A DNA stretch of 64,000 nucleotides from Cristatella mucedo (GCA_009760855.2 WPIO01000207.1:1-64000), one strand, 5' to 3'; shown: positions 21,885 to 33,970, counted from the stretch's first letter. Numbers and translations: made by a program. The notes: generated by a model from the sequence alone, not told the origin.

Positions 21885-23940
21885 CTATGTTATGAAGCAA
21901 GTCGAGAGTGAGTTCCAGGCTTTTGGAGCATACGAACTAAATGCACGATCTCCAAAAGATTTGATGTTTGTACGAGGTATTGGTAAACTGATGGATTCCG
22001 AAAAGTGGGTGGTACGATGCCTCACCTGGTGGGGGAGCAGATCTGAGAGATAGGCTGGAGCCAAATAATGAAGTGACTTAAAAGTGAGCAACAAAACCTT
22101 GACGTCCAACCGTTGCTTGACTTGTAGCCAGTGTAGTTCGGCGAGAAGTGGTGGGATGTGGCAACTGCGCCGCTCACGACAAACAAGCCTAGCTGCAGAG
22201 TTTTCCACCAGCTGTAATCGCCTGATAGCACCTGCTGGTACACCAGCAAGCAGTGAGTTACATAAGTCAAGACTGGATGTGACAAATACACGGACCAACT
22301 TAGATGTTGTATCATTATCTAAACAAGCCCGAATTTTAGCAATGCTGGCTTGCTGAAAGTATGCAGACTTGTCTGTGGAGCTGATGTGGTCGTCTAACGA
22401 GAGGTCACTTTGGAACATTACACCTAGATTTCGAGCTGATTCAACAGGAGATATGCTGACAGAGCCGGTTTTGAGCGTCAGCATTTCCAATTTCTGAATC
22501 ACAATGGGTTTGCCCATAACTATTAAGTTAGTTTTATCATCATTTAGTTTTAGAAAATTTCCTGCCATCTATGTACGGATGTCTGCAATACATGCTGCAA
22601 GTGAGTTGAGAGAAATTGAGGTGCTCGAAAGCTGGGAGGGATCCAAGCGAATGTACAACTGAGTATCATCCGCATAGAAGTGAAAGCCTAGATTGTGTTG
22701 GCAATCACATCAGCAAGAAGGAGAGTATAAACCATGAAAAGAACCGGACCTAGCATGGAGCCCTGAGGTACTCCATATTTCAGAGTTACTTCAGATGATC
22801 TTTGTCCATTCACGTCAATACTCTGGAGTCTCCCACTGAGATAGGACCTGAACCACTGCATAGCAGTGCCAGTGATGCCCAGGCGAGATTAGAGGCGCTC
22901 TAGAAGAACTTTTTGATTGATTGCATCAAAAGCTGCCGAAAGATCGAGTAAAATAAGCAGAGACGCTCTACCCATGTCTGCATTCCTAAGTAGGTCATTG
23001 TACAACCCTAATCAACGCTGACTCTGTGGAGTGATTATCTCTAAAGCCAGACCGGAACTTACTAGCAAGGTTTGAAGTTTCAATTGATTTAAATTCTTTT
23101 TATTCAATAATTTCAAGTTTATGAGTTCAGCTGGTCAGCCACCACCCTTTCCAGTGTCTTTGATAGGAATGGTAGGAGTAAGACTGGGCGGTAGTTACGG
23201 TAGTTACTCGAGTTCTCTTGGTCTAGTGTCGCTTTCTTGAGAAGTGGCCTGACTACAGCTTTTTTGAAGGGTGCTGGGACATGACCTGAGGCTAATGACA
23301 TATTAATGATGTTATTTATGCATGGCAGAAGCAGATCGATGCAACGTAGGAGCAGGACAGTGGGAATAGTGTCCAGAGGACTTATTGTCTTCTTTATTTG
23401 ATTGGGATATGAACTTCAGGACGAGATCATTAGTGACCTGCTTAACTGTAGGCCTTGAGGTGCAGCCAGGAATCGGGGAAAAGCATTCTAGTGGGGATGT
23501 TGCCATTGCAGCGATGGACTCCCTGATCTTGTCAATCTTCTGCATTAAGAATCGAGAGAAGCGATCGGCTAGATTATCACAAGGATTATTAGGTAAGGAG
23601 CTAATCTGGGAGCGGTTGAGGAGATGGTTGATCGTCGACATCAGCATTTTTGGATTGTGCATCTGTGATTCAACAATCTTTTAATAGATGCTAGACTTGG
23701 CCTTTGCCAGGATCGATTGGTACGACCTACAGTAGTCTTCATATGCCTGTCGATGGAAGTCAGTCCTGGTATTTTTCATGCTTTCTCAAGCACGCCCTTA
23801 GTAAACCTGGGTAGTTTAATTTCTGTGATAAACCACAGGCCTTCGGGACGAGGGCGCACAGTGCGCTTAGTCAGACGGTGCAAACTCGTCGAGCATGTCA
23901 GCTAGTGTCGTGTTGTTGCTATCTACCAATGATGACAATG
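21885..23940 (-). mobile_element. L2-type LINE family 1, copy A
   Basis: The minus strand runs from the post-endonuclease linker (MHNPKMLMSTINHLLNRSQI, about 23,600) through SNYRNYRPVLLLPFLSKTLE (about 23,180) and a damaged RT core to the C-terminal region. The latter is 227 codons open (21,885-22,568), with LKLNDDKTNLIVMGKP and AFSSYAPKAWNSL. The 3' terminal hairpin and ATT tail are absent; the copy breaks off just after the coding end. Its 5' edge abuts the TA microsatellite. Confidence 0.85.

Positions 23941-23989
<49 letters not shown>
23941..23989. repeat. (TA)n microsatellite
   Basis: About 24 TA dinucleotides, located at the 5' edge of LINE copy A. Confidence 0.95.
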
Positions 23990-23992
<3 letters not shown>

Positions 23993-24539
23993 TCTGTATT
24001 CTTAGTTATACATTCATCAACATAAATGGAAGTGTCCTAGCCCTCGGGGGAACGTCCTAGGGTACACTGAAGGGCATGTTCGGGGAGAACGTCCAGGGGG
24101 AAATGTCTTTAAACCACTTTTTCGCGATCTGCCAACCTGGGAAATTGGCTTAATGCATGTGACCGGAACCAGGAAGCCAGGTTGGCGAATGGTGCTTCAC
24201 CAGTCAAGACCCAACTAGGAAGCTTTTTGGCATCCATTTGTGAGTCCGTATATTTAGGTTCAGCACGAGCCGCGTCAGGCATCGGGCGATTCGGCAGCGT
24301 GCCCGGACAGCCTTCATTGCCGGCTTTTGCTCGGGTATCTCAAGGTAAGCATTCCCTGGTACCATTGAGATCGTATGCCAGATGTGGATGGGTTACTACG
24401 TCTTCAGACCTTGGGAATGGCCTCGCGTCTCCTTGTGATTTTTCTGGAAATTGTAGTGCATTTAAGCTGCTTGCTCTCGACCCTTAACGTTTAAAGGGCG
24501 GAGAGACTCCAAACTACTATTAAATAGTAGCGGAAGAGG
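23990..24539. other. No gene recognised
   Basis: A 101-codon open frame at 24,182-24,487 has no recognised domain. Words GGGGGAACGTCC and GGGGAGAACGTCC recur at 24,046 and 24,080. Confidence 0.3.
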
Positions 24540-24655
24540 TGGAATGAAGAGCCAGAGAGAAAGAGGGAGAGAGAGAGAGAGAGAGGGAGAGAGAGAGAGG
24601 AAAGTAGGTCACAGAGAGATGTGTGTGAGAGAGATAGCGAGAGATGATAGCTGCG
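24540..24655. repeat. GA-rich simple repeat
   Basis: This is an imperfect (GA)n tract with AGG and GTGTGA interruptions. Confidence 0.85.
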
Positions 24656-24665
24656 CATAGAAGCT

Positions 24666-25050
24666 AATACGGTGTCGTTTTTCAAGCAGCCGCGTAAGTC
24701 CGCTAGGGGCACAGTGGTCATAGCAGGCTGTTTATGTTCGCAAGCGTATTTTTATATTTACGTTAAATATACACGCGTATATAGTTACCTTTTTCATTTA
24801 GAGTTTTTTCTAATACATAAATCGTATACCCCTAAACCTTTAGACCTAAACTGTAAACCCAAAAAATCCGCATTTACTATTCGACCTAATAAGTCGTTTG
24901 TTCCTACAGCCTTGTCAGGCTACTATGGGCATGGTGCTCATAACAGGCTGTTCAACATGGACGCTGGCGACCATGTTGACCAGACTGTTATGAGGACTGT
25001 GCCCACAGCAGACTTAAACGGCTGTATGACGTACGTACACGCCGTATGGC
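24666..25050. mobile_element. Foldback / MITE-like element with long imperfect inverted repeats
   Basis: The left arm (about 24,668-24,730: ATACGGTGTCG, CAGCCGCGTAAGTCCGCT, GGGCACAGTGGTCATA) is the imperfect reverse complement of the right arm. The right arm (about 24,984-25,050) contains TATGAGGACTGTGCCC, AGCAGACTTAAACGGCTG and CGCCGTAT. The two arms, about 65 bases each, enclose roughly 250 bases. The 138-codon open frame crossing it (24,672-25,088) reads through both arms and is unlikely to be a gene. Target-site duplication is not clear. Confidence 0.6.
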
Positions 25051-25678
25051 AACTACGCCGTATAGGCCAACTCATAAGCAGGAAGTAGGTCACTGCTGCC
25101 CTGGCCGGGTCAAATGACCTGCTATGCACTTTGCAATTAAAGCAAGCTTTTTTCAGCTGGGACTGCGGATTGCAGTGCCTCGCGAGCTGAGGTGCTAGCA
25201 CGTTCGTCGGTTGGTCAGAGTGATGTGACTTCAGCTGGCAGCGGAATAACATAGTTGCGAGACCAAACCCACAGAAATTGCCCCGTCGCGATATCCAAAG
25301 CAACAAAAAATGAGCGTGGTGGTGATGCTCGTCGCTTTGTCGCTTTGCCTTACGCACACGATGCTCACTTGAACGCACGCCAAGCACTCACGCGACCTCA
25401 CACTCACGCGCACCGCTTTCATGCTGACGCGAGCGGTCTTTGAATGTGATTGGGACAAAGTCATCGACTCACGGGGACGGAGAAAGAAATCCGAAACCTT
25501 GTTTAGTCTAACTCGTGTGCCTACCTGCTGAACCAAGATGGAAGCCGGAGAGATGGGAATATACGCAGGATCTGTCGTCCTAGCAAATGAAGTACAGGCG
25601 TGGTTAATCAACCTGCTAGATCTGGTCTCCAAACAGGTTCTCCGACAGACATACACAAAATTAATATGAATATAATTC
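25051..25678. other. No gene recognised
   Basis: Overlapping open frames of 149 codons exist on the minus strand but carry no recognisable domain or conserved composition. Confidence 0.3.
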
Positions 25679-25679
25679 A

Positions 25680-25805
25680 CTTGTATAATACCATTGGAGC
25701 TTAAACTATATTAAAACGCTTTGCATATGCCACGGGGCTTGAGCCCAGGACATCGGGCTAACTTAGGTCGGGGCGAGCACCTTGGGCTAAACCAGCTCGG
25801 CGAGG
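25680..25805 (-). mobile_element. SINE family A, degenerate
   Basis: The plus strand shows the B-box complement GGGGCTTGAGCCCAGGAC and GGGCTAAACCAGCTCGGC at the head end. The tail is eroded. Confidence 0.6.
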
Positions 25806-25924
25806 CTTTCAGGTGTGCGTGAAACAACTAAAAATAAATTCCCAAGTGGTAAGTATAATATAATATAATAATATACTATAATATAATAATGTAAGTATAA
25901 TAAGTATCCTAAGCATATAATCGT

Positions 25925-26000
25925 ACTTCCTTTACAGCGCATGTAAAGTGTCTAGTAGGAGATTAAGTTCTCTGAGGGGGCTATACAAGTATATTATTTT
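25925..26000 (+). mobile_element. LINE family 1, 3' tail only
   Basis: It shows CAGCGCATGTAAAGTGTCTA, AGATTAAGTTCTCTGAGGG and a short AT-rich end. Confidence 0.6.
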
Positions 26001-26124
26001 CAGTAATATTTGCTAACGAATACGTCCAGCGCCGTCGAAGCAAAAGAAGGAGAAGCAGAGCGGTCGACGTTCTTAGTTGGCCCGATCGCCTGCAATGCCG
26101 AAGCTTTTCCTTTATGGTATAACA

Positions 26125-26890
26125 TAATATAATAACAATAATAATACACTTGATAAAGCGCCCTCAGAGAATCTCTTTCTAGGCGCTTTACATTTGGTGC
26201 AAAGGTGAAAGCGATTGAATGCTGAGTAAAATCATGCTTGATAAACAACGTGAATAAGATGGTTAGGGGTTACGTGCACAGCGTCAGCATGCAAGTGTTG
26301 TTAGTGGCAGCATGCATAGTGTCAGCATGAATAAGCCCATAAAGGACGACTCACAAGTACCCACTAATGCTGTCCTAAAAAGGCGTGTTTTTAAGTTTTT
26401 TTTAAATGTTATCAAGTCAGGCAATGTTCTGACGCAAGTCGGGAGGGGGTTCCAGGCTTTAGGAGCATACGAACTAAATGCACGGTTTCCAAAGGATTTG
26501 AGGTTTATACAAGGTATTGGTATATTGTTGGATTCCGAAAAGCTGGTGGTACTATGCTTGGCCTGGTTGGGGAGTTGATCTGAGAGATTGGCTGGAGCCA
26601 TAGAATGAAGTGACCTAAATGTGAGCGACACAACCTTGAAGTCGATCCGTTGCTTTACTGGTAGCCAGTGCAGGTCGGCGAGAAGTAGTGTGATGTGGCA
26701 ACTGCGAAGCTCACGACAGACAAGCCAAGCTGGGTATTTTAGCACCAGCTGCAATCGCCCGATCGCACATCCCGTTAGGCCAGTAAGCAGTGAGTTGCAG
26801 AAGTCGAGACGGATGTCACAAATGCATGGACCAACATGGACGTGGTATCATTGTCTAAACAAGCCTGAATTTTAGCAATGCTATGTAGCT
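26125..26890 (-). mobile_element. L2-type LINE family 1, copy C, 3' end
   Basis: The minus-strand frame at 26,284-26,754 (156 codons) encodes the C-terminal region: LLADLHWLPVKQRIDFKVVS and FGNRAFSSYAPKAWNPLPTC. The 3' untranslated part ends in the hairpin (CTCAGAGAATCTCTTTCTAG on plus) and ATT repeat at 26,130-26,160. It is 5'-truncated. Confidence 0.85.
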
Positions 26891-28025
26891 GAAATTTTGC
26901 AAGCTACGACTTTTCAACACAAAATGTGATCATACAAATTTGGCCACGGTCTGGTGAAAATTAAAAATCAAAATTTATTTATGAAAGCGTTCACAATTCG
27001 AGCACTGTCAGTAGATCAAAAGCGTCCAACAAAAAATATATAGGTTAAAATATTCACAATCGGTTATGTAAGTTCTCAATCGCTTGTTACCGTTTTCCCA
27101 ATTCCCATATATTTTGAGAAGAAGTATAATTTATTTATCTCTTGATGTCTGAGACAAAAGGTGTTTTAGCAGTACGTCGTAGAAAATTAATTTGACTTAC
27201 GACAGATTTTACTGTCCTTATCTATTTTGTATATCGGGGGAAGGGCAGACTTTATACACGAACACACACACGAACACACGCACATACACACACACACACG
27301 CACACTCACACACACACATAAAATACTTCGCAATCGGTTATGTAGATTCTCATTTACTGGTTATTTTTTCCAATTTGTTATATATTTGGAAAAAGATGCA
27401 ATTCGTTCACCTCTCTACGATTTCGACAAAACATATCGAAATAGAAAGTAGTAAACAGTCGATTTACAGCATTGGGTTTGCAGATTTCCTCACACGTAGG
27501 GCAATTTAGGTCGTCATGTGACTCCATCGGACGGTTGGTAGATATTATGCTCCAAAACACTAGTGGCCGGTCTGGTTAGTCGTCCCTGCAATCGTTCTCT
27601 CGTTCTCATTGGGGTGGACAGTGACATTATACACATGCAAACTCATCCTTAGAGAATTTTTGCTCTATAAGAGCAATAATCAAAGCCAGATAATAAACGA
27701 ACGTATCCTTAATGTTTTTCTGCCTGCCTCCTTTCGTAGGAATGACCATGCCTTTAGCTTATTGCATGCTTTCCAAGTGCCAGTAACTAAATTGTTCTTC
27801 ATGCATACTCAGGTCTATAACTAAGAATGTATCAAGTTTGCTGGAGGCACTGAACTTGCATAAATTTGGTCGTCCTCACACACGGATACCTCAGCCTAAT
27901 TGGTCCATGCATTCATTGCAATCCATATAGACTTCTGTATCGAACTCCTTGTACGTCTTCCGGCCTGTGTAATGAGATCCTAGCAAAATTGTGTTCCCCT
28001 TTGTGCTGAATCTTGGTTTTAATGT
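26891..28025. other. No gene recognised; contains CA-rich simple repeat
   Basis: An imperfect (CA)n/CACG tract lies at 27,255-27,320. Near-repeats CGCAATCGGTTATGTAGATT (27,331) and ACAATCGGTTATGTAAGTTC (27,056), each followed by similar AT-rich text, suggest a local duplication of about 275-base spacing. Confidence 0.4.
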
Positions 28026-28029
28026 TGAA

Positions 28030-28140
28030 CCAATAGATATGCTTCCTTCCAGCATATGTAAAGTGGCTGGACAGAGATGTCTTTCTAGGAGGTTGCTATT
28101 CAAATATTATTATTACTATTATTGTTAGTAGTAGTAGTAG
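28030..28140 (+). mobile_element. LINE/SINE 3' tail fragment
   Basis: CATATGTAAAGTGGCTGGAC leads to an ATT run and a GTAGTAGTAG run, resembling the family 1 terminus. The hairpin is badly eroded. Confidence 0.45.
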
Positions 28141-29560
28141 TATTGTTAGGATTTGTGTGCTTAATCTTAGTTCGAAGCTCAGCAGCTAGGTTTAAAATGT
28201 ATTAGCATCGGAAGTGCCTCAATACATTATTTCTCACACCTGCCGTATTGAGCTTTGGTAAGGTTTGGTTCATACCAAAGTGTGGCAAATCTCTTTCTTG
28301 ATTTTCAGTTACCTGTTTACTTGGTTTGACCTTTACTAGCTGGAGAAGTGCCTGCTGGAGATCTGGCATGTTCTAAAAGTAGTTGCCCCTTTTGCTATTC
28401 CTTCCCATTACCGTGTACCCAATGTGTCTGCGTTAGTTACATTGGAGTGCCAGGACAACACTTCTGGTTTATACCGGAAGTTTAAGGTCATAAAAAGGAT
28501 AGGATTGGTCAGTTTCTGAACGGAAGGTGAGGTATAGACATACACTCAAAATATTTGGACCATGGAGCAGCCACCGTGACGCTGCTATCTCGTCTGCGTT
28601 TAGAGTAAATATCAAATATCGATTTCACCAACAACATGCCTACCAGTTTCAATTAGAGGCAACATGTCCTAGTAAATTATCATCAATCACGCTTAATTGA
28701 TCAAGTCACCATGACGTTGCACTTCTCTATTTGCAATGTCAGGTCAGACACAAGCAGACTTGGAGCTGATCAAACTCCTGAAAATATCGGGTGGTTATGC
28801 TGCCCTAGGCTTTTTCAAATGTTCAAAAACCTCACCAGCTGATGTGCTGTGGCTGCTGCAGTAATTGTCTTTTGAACTCATCCCACGATTATTCAACTGG
28901 GTTTTAATCGAATCTGAGGCTACTTCCAGCCCTGCTTCCGTCTGCTCCAGCCATGGCGCCCGCTCGCCGTGACGCTGAGCTAGGGCAAGACGAGTTGCAT
29001 TTTAATTCGATCTCTTTAGAACGTAATCGCAATCGCCAGCCACAACGGAAGTAAACAGAAGTACTAGGGACCTAGGGAAATTAGGCTACGATGTGATGCT
29101 GGAAACACGAAGCCAGACCCTAATGCTGGAAGACACTCTTGGACCTGAGAAATCTTGAAGAAGAGGTTGCTAACCTCACAAGTATAAAATCGCCGCGACG
29201 TGGGTAAGACAGTGCTTGCATAATTAGAAAATCACTAGTGTGGTGCATGTCAACTCTCGACTGGCTCCAGCTCGCAGAAGGGGTGGGGGACCCCAAACAG
29301 CATGCTACAAGGGAACGCATAACATACAAACCGTTGGAGCGAGCGTGCATATCTCCAGCCCGAGCAAGCATTTGGTCCTCGTTACCTTTTGTGGGTGGCC
29401 GCATCGTCGTAGAATGACCGACGTATTTCCGGACGTATAGATGAGAGCCACTAAGGGCGTCCAAAAACCACTACTTATCCGGCTAACGTAAGGTCTTCAA
29501 GAGCCAAGGTTCAAGAGTGTCATCGAATATTCTGCTCAAAGCTACAGGTCAGGCCCAAGC
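28141..29560. other. No gene recognised
   Basis: A 114-codon minus-strand frame (29,120-29,464) has no recognised domain. Confidence 0.35.
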
Positions 29561-29564
29561 CCGA

Positions 29565-30110
29565 CCGGTGACGAAATCGTTATTCCAACTGTCCCAGCAA
29601 ACCAAACCTGGCATGTGTTCAGGGTTACAGTCCGGAGATTGACTTGGCCAATCTCGTCATAGGTACGTAACTGAAGTCGAATGAATGGTTAAAACAATAT
29701 CTAATTTTTTTCATCGGTGTGTTTTGGGTCCCAGTCGTCGTATTGCATATAATCAAGTCTGCAAAGTGCCATCGCACATGGGAATATTACTATTGCTCTT
29801 GCAGTTCAAAAAGAGCTTAGTTTCTTAATTTAATTTCATCCCTCCACACAACCCCAATCTTCAGCACTCCAATGGATTAGAGGATTGGTTAACTCTAAAT
29901 GGCTTAGCATATTCCTTGTGGATAGAAGTAATTACTTCTCTGCGAGTTAAAAACGCAGACCAGCAGCACCGAATCACCATCTGATGGTATCTCGACCTTC
30001 CATGAGGATGATTGCAGACTTTAGGCATGCGCTTGGCTTGTGCCGAAGTGAAATGATCTTTAATGCCACCAATTTTAGAAAGGTCTCTTCGCACCTAGTC
30101 GTAGCCCGGA
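29565..30110 (-). mobile_element. Tc1/mariner-type transposase relic
   Basis: Reading the minus strand gives MQYDDWDPKHTDEK near 29,710-29,750 and, one frame over, WPSQSPDCNPEHMPGLVCWD at about 29,590-29,650. These are the late catalytic blocks of Tc1/mariner transposases (normally ..DNxPxH.. and WPxxSPDxNPIE). Here the catalytic glutamate block reads NPEHM. Upstream on this strand (29,861-30,094) is an open stretch that may hold the earlier part but is not recognisable. Stops and frameshifts make it inactive. Terminal inverted repeats were not found. Confidence 0.6.
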
Positions 30111-30114
30111 ACCT

Positions 30115-30970
30115 TCCATATTGAGAAGCATATTCATGGCCTTCCAGCAAACTTACTATTTGGTATTAAAAGAGTAGTTGCAATATGACTATACTGAAAG
30201 TCCAGCCTCAGACTATGGCAGAATTTTAACCTTCACGAAATTTGACAATTTGGTGACCTTCAGCAAAGCTGGTTGGCCTTTGCTGATGAATAAGAATAGT
30301 ATTAAGTTGATTCTGTGAATAGTTGTGGGTCATGGGCAGCCTGAGGATTTTAGTTAAAACTGATGAAACGTCGTTCTAGATGTTTTATTCCGAAAAGAAA
30401 TACGTGTTTTTTAAACAGAGTTTGATAAATTCTTTTTTTAGTTATAGGCCTATCGTCCAAAATTGGCATCATTATCGTTCCAATTCATACTTGGGCGTTC
30501 ATTAATTAGCAAAACTAACAAACGGAACTTACAAGACCGCCCTAAACGACCAGCCGGATGGGGCATAGCAAAAGCTTCTAATAAGCAAATCTACACCATC
30601 TTGATACTTTGGCAATTGACTGCTCCTACGGTTGTAAATTTTTTTGAGAAATAAAAGGGCAGTCGGTTATTAAAAATGCAATGGATAGTAAAGCCATGCG
30701 CAGCATCTGATAATTTCTATCGATAGTTGAAAAACAGAGCTTGTGCTGTTGGTATTTGGGCAATTAATGTGATGTCTCAACGTGATTTTTTATAATCTCT
30801 CTTTTCTGGCCAGGCATAGAGGCGACCTGCTTCTACATTGTCTCTTCTGATGCAGAACATTCTGCAGAGCCTAAGGTTTACCGAAAAAGCTTAGCTAATG
30901 CATAGGCCGAACACCTTGCCTCAGCTACTTACTGATATCGCTCGATGATATCGATATCGATGATATCGCT
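30115..30970. other. No gene recognised; palindromic GATATC cluster at its end
   Basis: At 30,932-30,976 the words GATATCGCTCGATGA and GATATCGCTAGATGA flank the palindrome GATATCGATATC. Otherwise nothing is seen. Confidence 0.35.
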
Positions 30971-30974
30971 AGAT

Positions 30975-31197
30975 GAGTAATCTACTGCTACTAGACTGCG
31001 TAGCTTGTCAGAAATGTTTGTGCAACGATAGGTTTGGCCCTGCTTTCGACTCTAGCACACTCATTCCAGTCGTCTCATGTTACTGTTTCCAAGCTTCTCA
31101 CTTCCTCGATGATTCTCCGGACTCAGCCATGCTTCCTAATTATTCTTGGTTGCATGAATCATGTCCGTTAGCTACCGAATGCTTGCTTAATGCTGTT

Positions 31198-31245
<48 letters not shown>

Positions 31246-31620
31246 TTAGCTGATTTACAAACTTTGTTTATGTAAAAGCAGAAGATCATTAACGGCTATC
31301 ATCACAACTTGCAGTAAGGGATTGCTTGCTGCAGTATTCAAACCCTCGACCTCGGTCGTTATGAGCGAGCTGGCTAGCTCTTCGGATATCACGGCCCCTA
31401 TTATTGGATTGCAATGAAGATAACATTTCATCACAGCAGCCACTTAGTATTTGTAGGTATATGGAGTTACAGATAGAGATACATCCATAAATGTACAAAA
31501 CAAGAGATGAAACCTTGGGGTCACTATGCTCTTTGTTCGGGAGCAAGTAGAGATCAGCTGGACGTGTTAAACGTGACAGTTCCCACGTTCACGACACCAC
31601 GAGCAGGACTAGCTGGTCTG
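30975..31620 (+). mobile_element. Composite repeat, copy 1: LINE 3' piece + (TA)n(TG)n + SINE-B + tail
   Basis: The segment starts with a family-2-like LINE 3' coding remnant (CTACTGCTACTAGACTG..., TGCTTCCTAATTATTCTTGG). It continues with TA and TG runs at 31,198-31,243, an antisense SINE-B at 31,260-31,405, and ACAGATAGAGATACATCCAT, the LINE 2-like end. About 130 bases then follow that also match the second copy. The same order recurs at 45,778-46,420. Confidence 0.75.
31260..31405 (-). mobile_element. SINE family B
   Basis: The plus strand shows AACGGCTATCATCACAACTT, TTCAAACCCTCGACCTCGG (B-box complement) and GATATCACGGCCCC at the head end. The family is tRNA-like and distinct from family A. 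Confidence 0.65.
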
Positions 31621-32058
31621 GATGTGATAGGTTAAACATTTACCTTCCAAGCCGCGAGTGCTTACTAAATGGTGGAATGCATAGCTTCGTTGTTCCTTTT
31701 ACGCTCTAGTGTAGGACAAAGAGATTAAGAAAAAGCTTCTCCTTTGACTGTGCGAATATCTCATGTCTTTATTTTCACCCGCCTGCTGCTGACCACTCGA
31801 TGTATATGCAGGCTGCATGGCCATTCGTCGAAGGTCGGCGGTGCGCCATTGAATGGTGTTGTTGAAGCTTCTCCCTCACAGCCGGAAGACTTTTACATTT
31901 ACTCGATTATATCAAATCAAATCTCAGACTTGCTTGCACACCTAGGTCTGTCTTTCGGACTATGGTGCAGTTGGGCAAGTAACGCTCACATTTGCTTAAA
32001 ATGCTGGATCTGTAAATCCCGGCCAAGCTTACCTGGGTAATTTTCGAGAGCTGCCCTC
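31621..32058. other. No gene recognised
   Basis: A 98-codon open frame (31,744-32,040) has no recognised domain. Confidence 0.3.
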
Positions 32059-32254
32059 AGAATGGTTGTCCCAGAATACTTTTCCCAGAATGCCTGTCGC
32101 AGAATGCCTGTCCCGAAATGGCTGTCCCAGAATGCCTCTCGCAGAGTGTTTGTCCCAGAATGCCTGTTTCAAAATGCCTGTCCCAGAATACCTGTCGCAG
32201 AATGCTTGTCCGTGATATCCTGTCCCAGAATGCCTGTCGTAGAATGCCTGCCCA
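32059..32254. repeat. 14-bp minisatellite, about 14 units
   Basis: The unit is AGAATGCCTGTCCC with one to four substitutions per unit (CGC or CCC endings alternate). Spacing stays at exactly 14 bases almost throughout. Confidence 0.95.
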
Positions 32255-32799
32255 AGTGCCAGAGCATTGAGTCGTATTAGGAAACCTGCTCTTTAGTGGA
32301 GCATCTGTTGCTGGGCGTTCAACATTGTAATTTTCAATGCAAGTTCCCATGTATGCGCTGATCTGCATCATTTAAAAAAAATTGTGAAAAGCTGGAGAAG
32401 GGCTAGTGCCAACCTTGGAGTGCTTTCTATAACTGCTTGGTTACAGCTTAGCAGGATCAGCAAGGAGCTTGGTAAAAATCATTGTAAGGCCAGGATATGT
32501 TGCAGCATGTAAGGTGATCGGCAGTGGGAGGACCGATTGATGTTTTTCTTGCTTCTCTATCGCTTAAGCTTCGCTTCTGCACAGCAAATTATGACGGAAA
32601 TGTCGAATGGCGAGCAGCTATGGGTGCCCCTCCCACTCCGCCGAGCGTCCAAGCCCTTGTGGCAGCGACCTGCAAGGTAGCTCATTGAGTGGGTTAGGCT
32701 TCTCTTCCTTAATGAGTTACTGTGAATCGTCACTTCTCGACATTGCTTGTGCCTTTAGTGGTGGTAAAGGATTCTATTTTAGCACCAAGACCGACTATA
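32255..32799. other. No gene recognised
   Basis: Only short chance frames are present. Confidence 0.3.
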
Positions 32800-32972
32800 T
32801 AAAAGTTCTAACTGATTTAGCAGCCTCTTTTGTATAGCGAAGGAAGTGCCTTCAAGGCTATCGCCACTGCTCGCAGTGGCAACAAAGGATAGCCCACCGC
32901 AGGATTCAAACCCACAACCTCGGGACCGAGGTCATGAAACAACCACCCAACTTAATGTGCCATCATGGCTCA
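32800..32972 (-). mobile_element. SINE family B
   Basis: The plus strand starts with the tail complement (CTGATTTAGCAGCCTCTTTT), then AAGGCTATCGCCACTGCTCG, then GGATTCAAACCCACAACCTC as B-box complement. Confidence 0.65.
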
Positions 32973-33656
32973 ATTAGACGTATGTATCATTGCTTGCAGT
33001 GAAGGTGACAAGCACTCTGCTAGTCATGGCTCAGAGTTTTATTCACCACTTGTGCCATTCCTCAGCTCAGCCTCACACCGGCTGCTCATCCGGCTGGTTT
33101 TAGAATTTTTCTTACCACTTTTTCCATTGTAGCCGAGGCCTGAAACTTTTCTGCAGAGCGGATGCAACACACTTGTTTACGAAATCCACGAATTAATGAC
33201 TAGTGGCACCAATTGTTTAGGACTACACACCCACACACCTGTAACGGCTGACTTGACTCATCGATAAGAAATTTCCCGAAAATTTGTTTTACATGCTTGT
33301 CCTCTATTTCTTCGTATTCCTCTCATTCTGCTCTGCAATGAGGTTTGTAGCTGCAAATGGAACTTTCGCTGGTGATGGGTCAGCGGCTTTCTGGGTACCA
33401 CCCAGCCCCCCCCCCAGCCATGCCTGCCTCCCATATTAGAGCAGAGTGTTGTGGGCAGAACTAATTTGGCCATCAAGTCACTAGTTACACGTCCTAACTA
33501 GCAGAAAATTCGGCCTCGGTAACGAGGAAAGTTGATAGCGTAAGTGCAGCTTTACTCCGATGATGTGCACGGGCCGACAGTATTGGCTTGTGCAGGTTTA
33601 GCTGGCTTACTGTTCTGCACTTTTGTGATACAGTTACGCTGTTTTGCTTTTTGTAG
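32973..33656. other. No gene recognised; upstream of the kinase gene
   Basis: It holds a C10 run at 33,407-33,416. The last bases (CTGTTTTGCTTTTTGTAG, ending 33,656) form a good 3' splice site, so the kinase gene may have a further exon upstream that I cannot identify. Confidence 0.35.
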
Positions 33657-33970
33657 ACTAGAAGCTTCTCTCCGATTAATTACCCAGCGCTTCAGCAGTG
33701 GTCCTATCGTGCCTTGTTACTAAGACGCCAAGGCAGCCAGCCCAGCCGGAAGCACGTGTGCACCGACTGGAAGTCTAGCTGTGCCGGACCCTGCTCACTG
33801 AACAACATGGCCGTACCGCCCGGCAGCGTCAAGTACTTCTTTGGGTGAATAACTCGCGAAGAGGCCGAAACGGTCTTGCACGATGCAGGCCTCGAAGATG
33901 GGCTGTTCTTGCTCAGGGAAAGCATGAACAATATGGGTGACTATGTGTTGTTTTTGTGCTTTAACAACAG
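33657..33970 (+). CDS. SYK: SYK-like kinase exon 1: start and first half of N-terminal SH2
   Basis: ATG at 33,807 gives MAVPPGSVKYFFG, then TGA at 33,846-33,848, then ITREEAETVL and LEDGLFLLRES. FLLR contains the SH2 phosphotyrosine-binding arginine, followed by MGDYVLFLCFNN. In SYK relatives the stop position is usually a small or polar/basic residue within 'FFxGxIxREEAE'. The exon ends at 33,970 before GTACAG and leaves two bases of a codon. Upstream of the ATG the frame stays open back to a good splice acceptor at 33,656, so the exon may begin there as leader or coding sequence. Confidence 0.75.

Noticed and set aside
24672..25088. 138-residue protein
   Set aside because: The frame runs through both arms of an inverted-repeat element and has no recognisable content.
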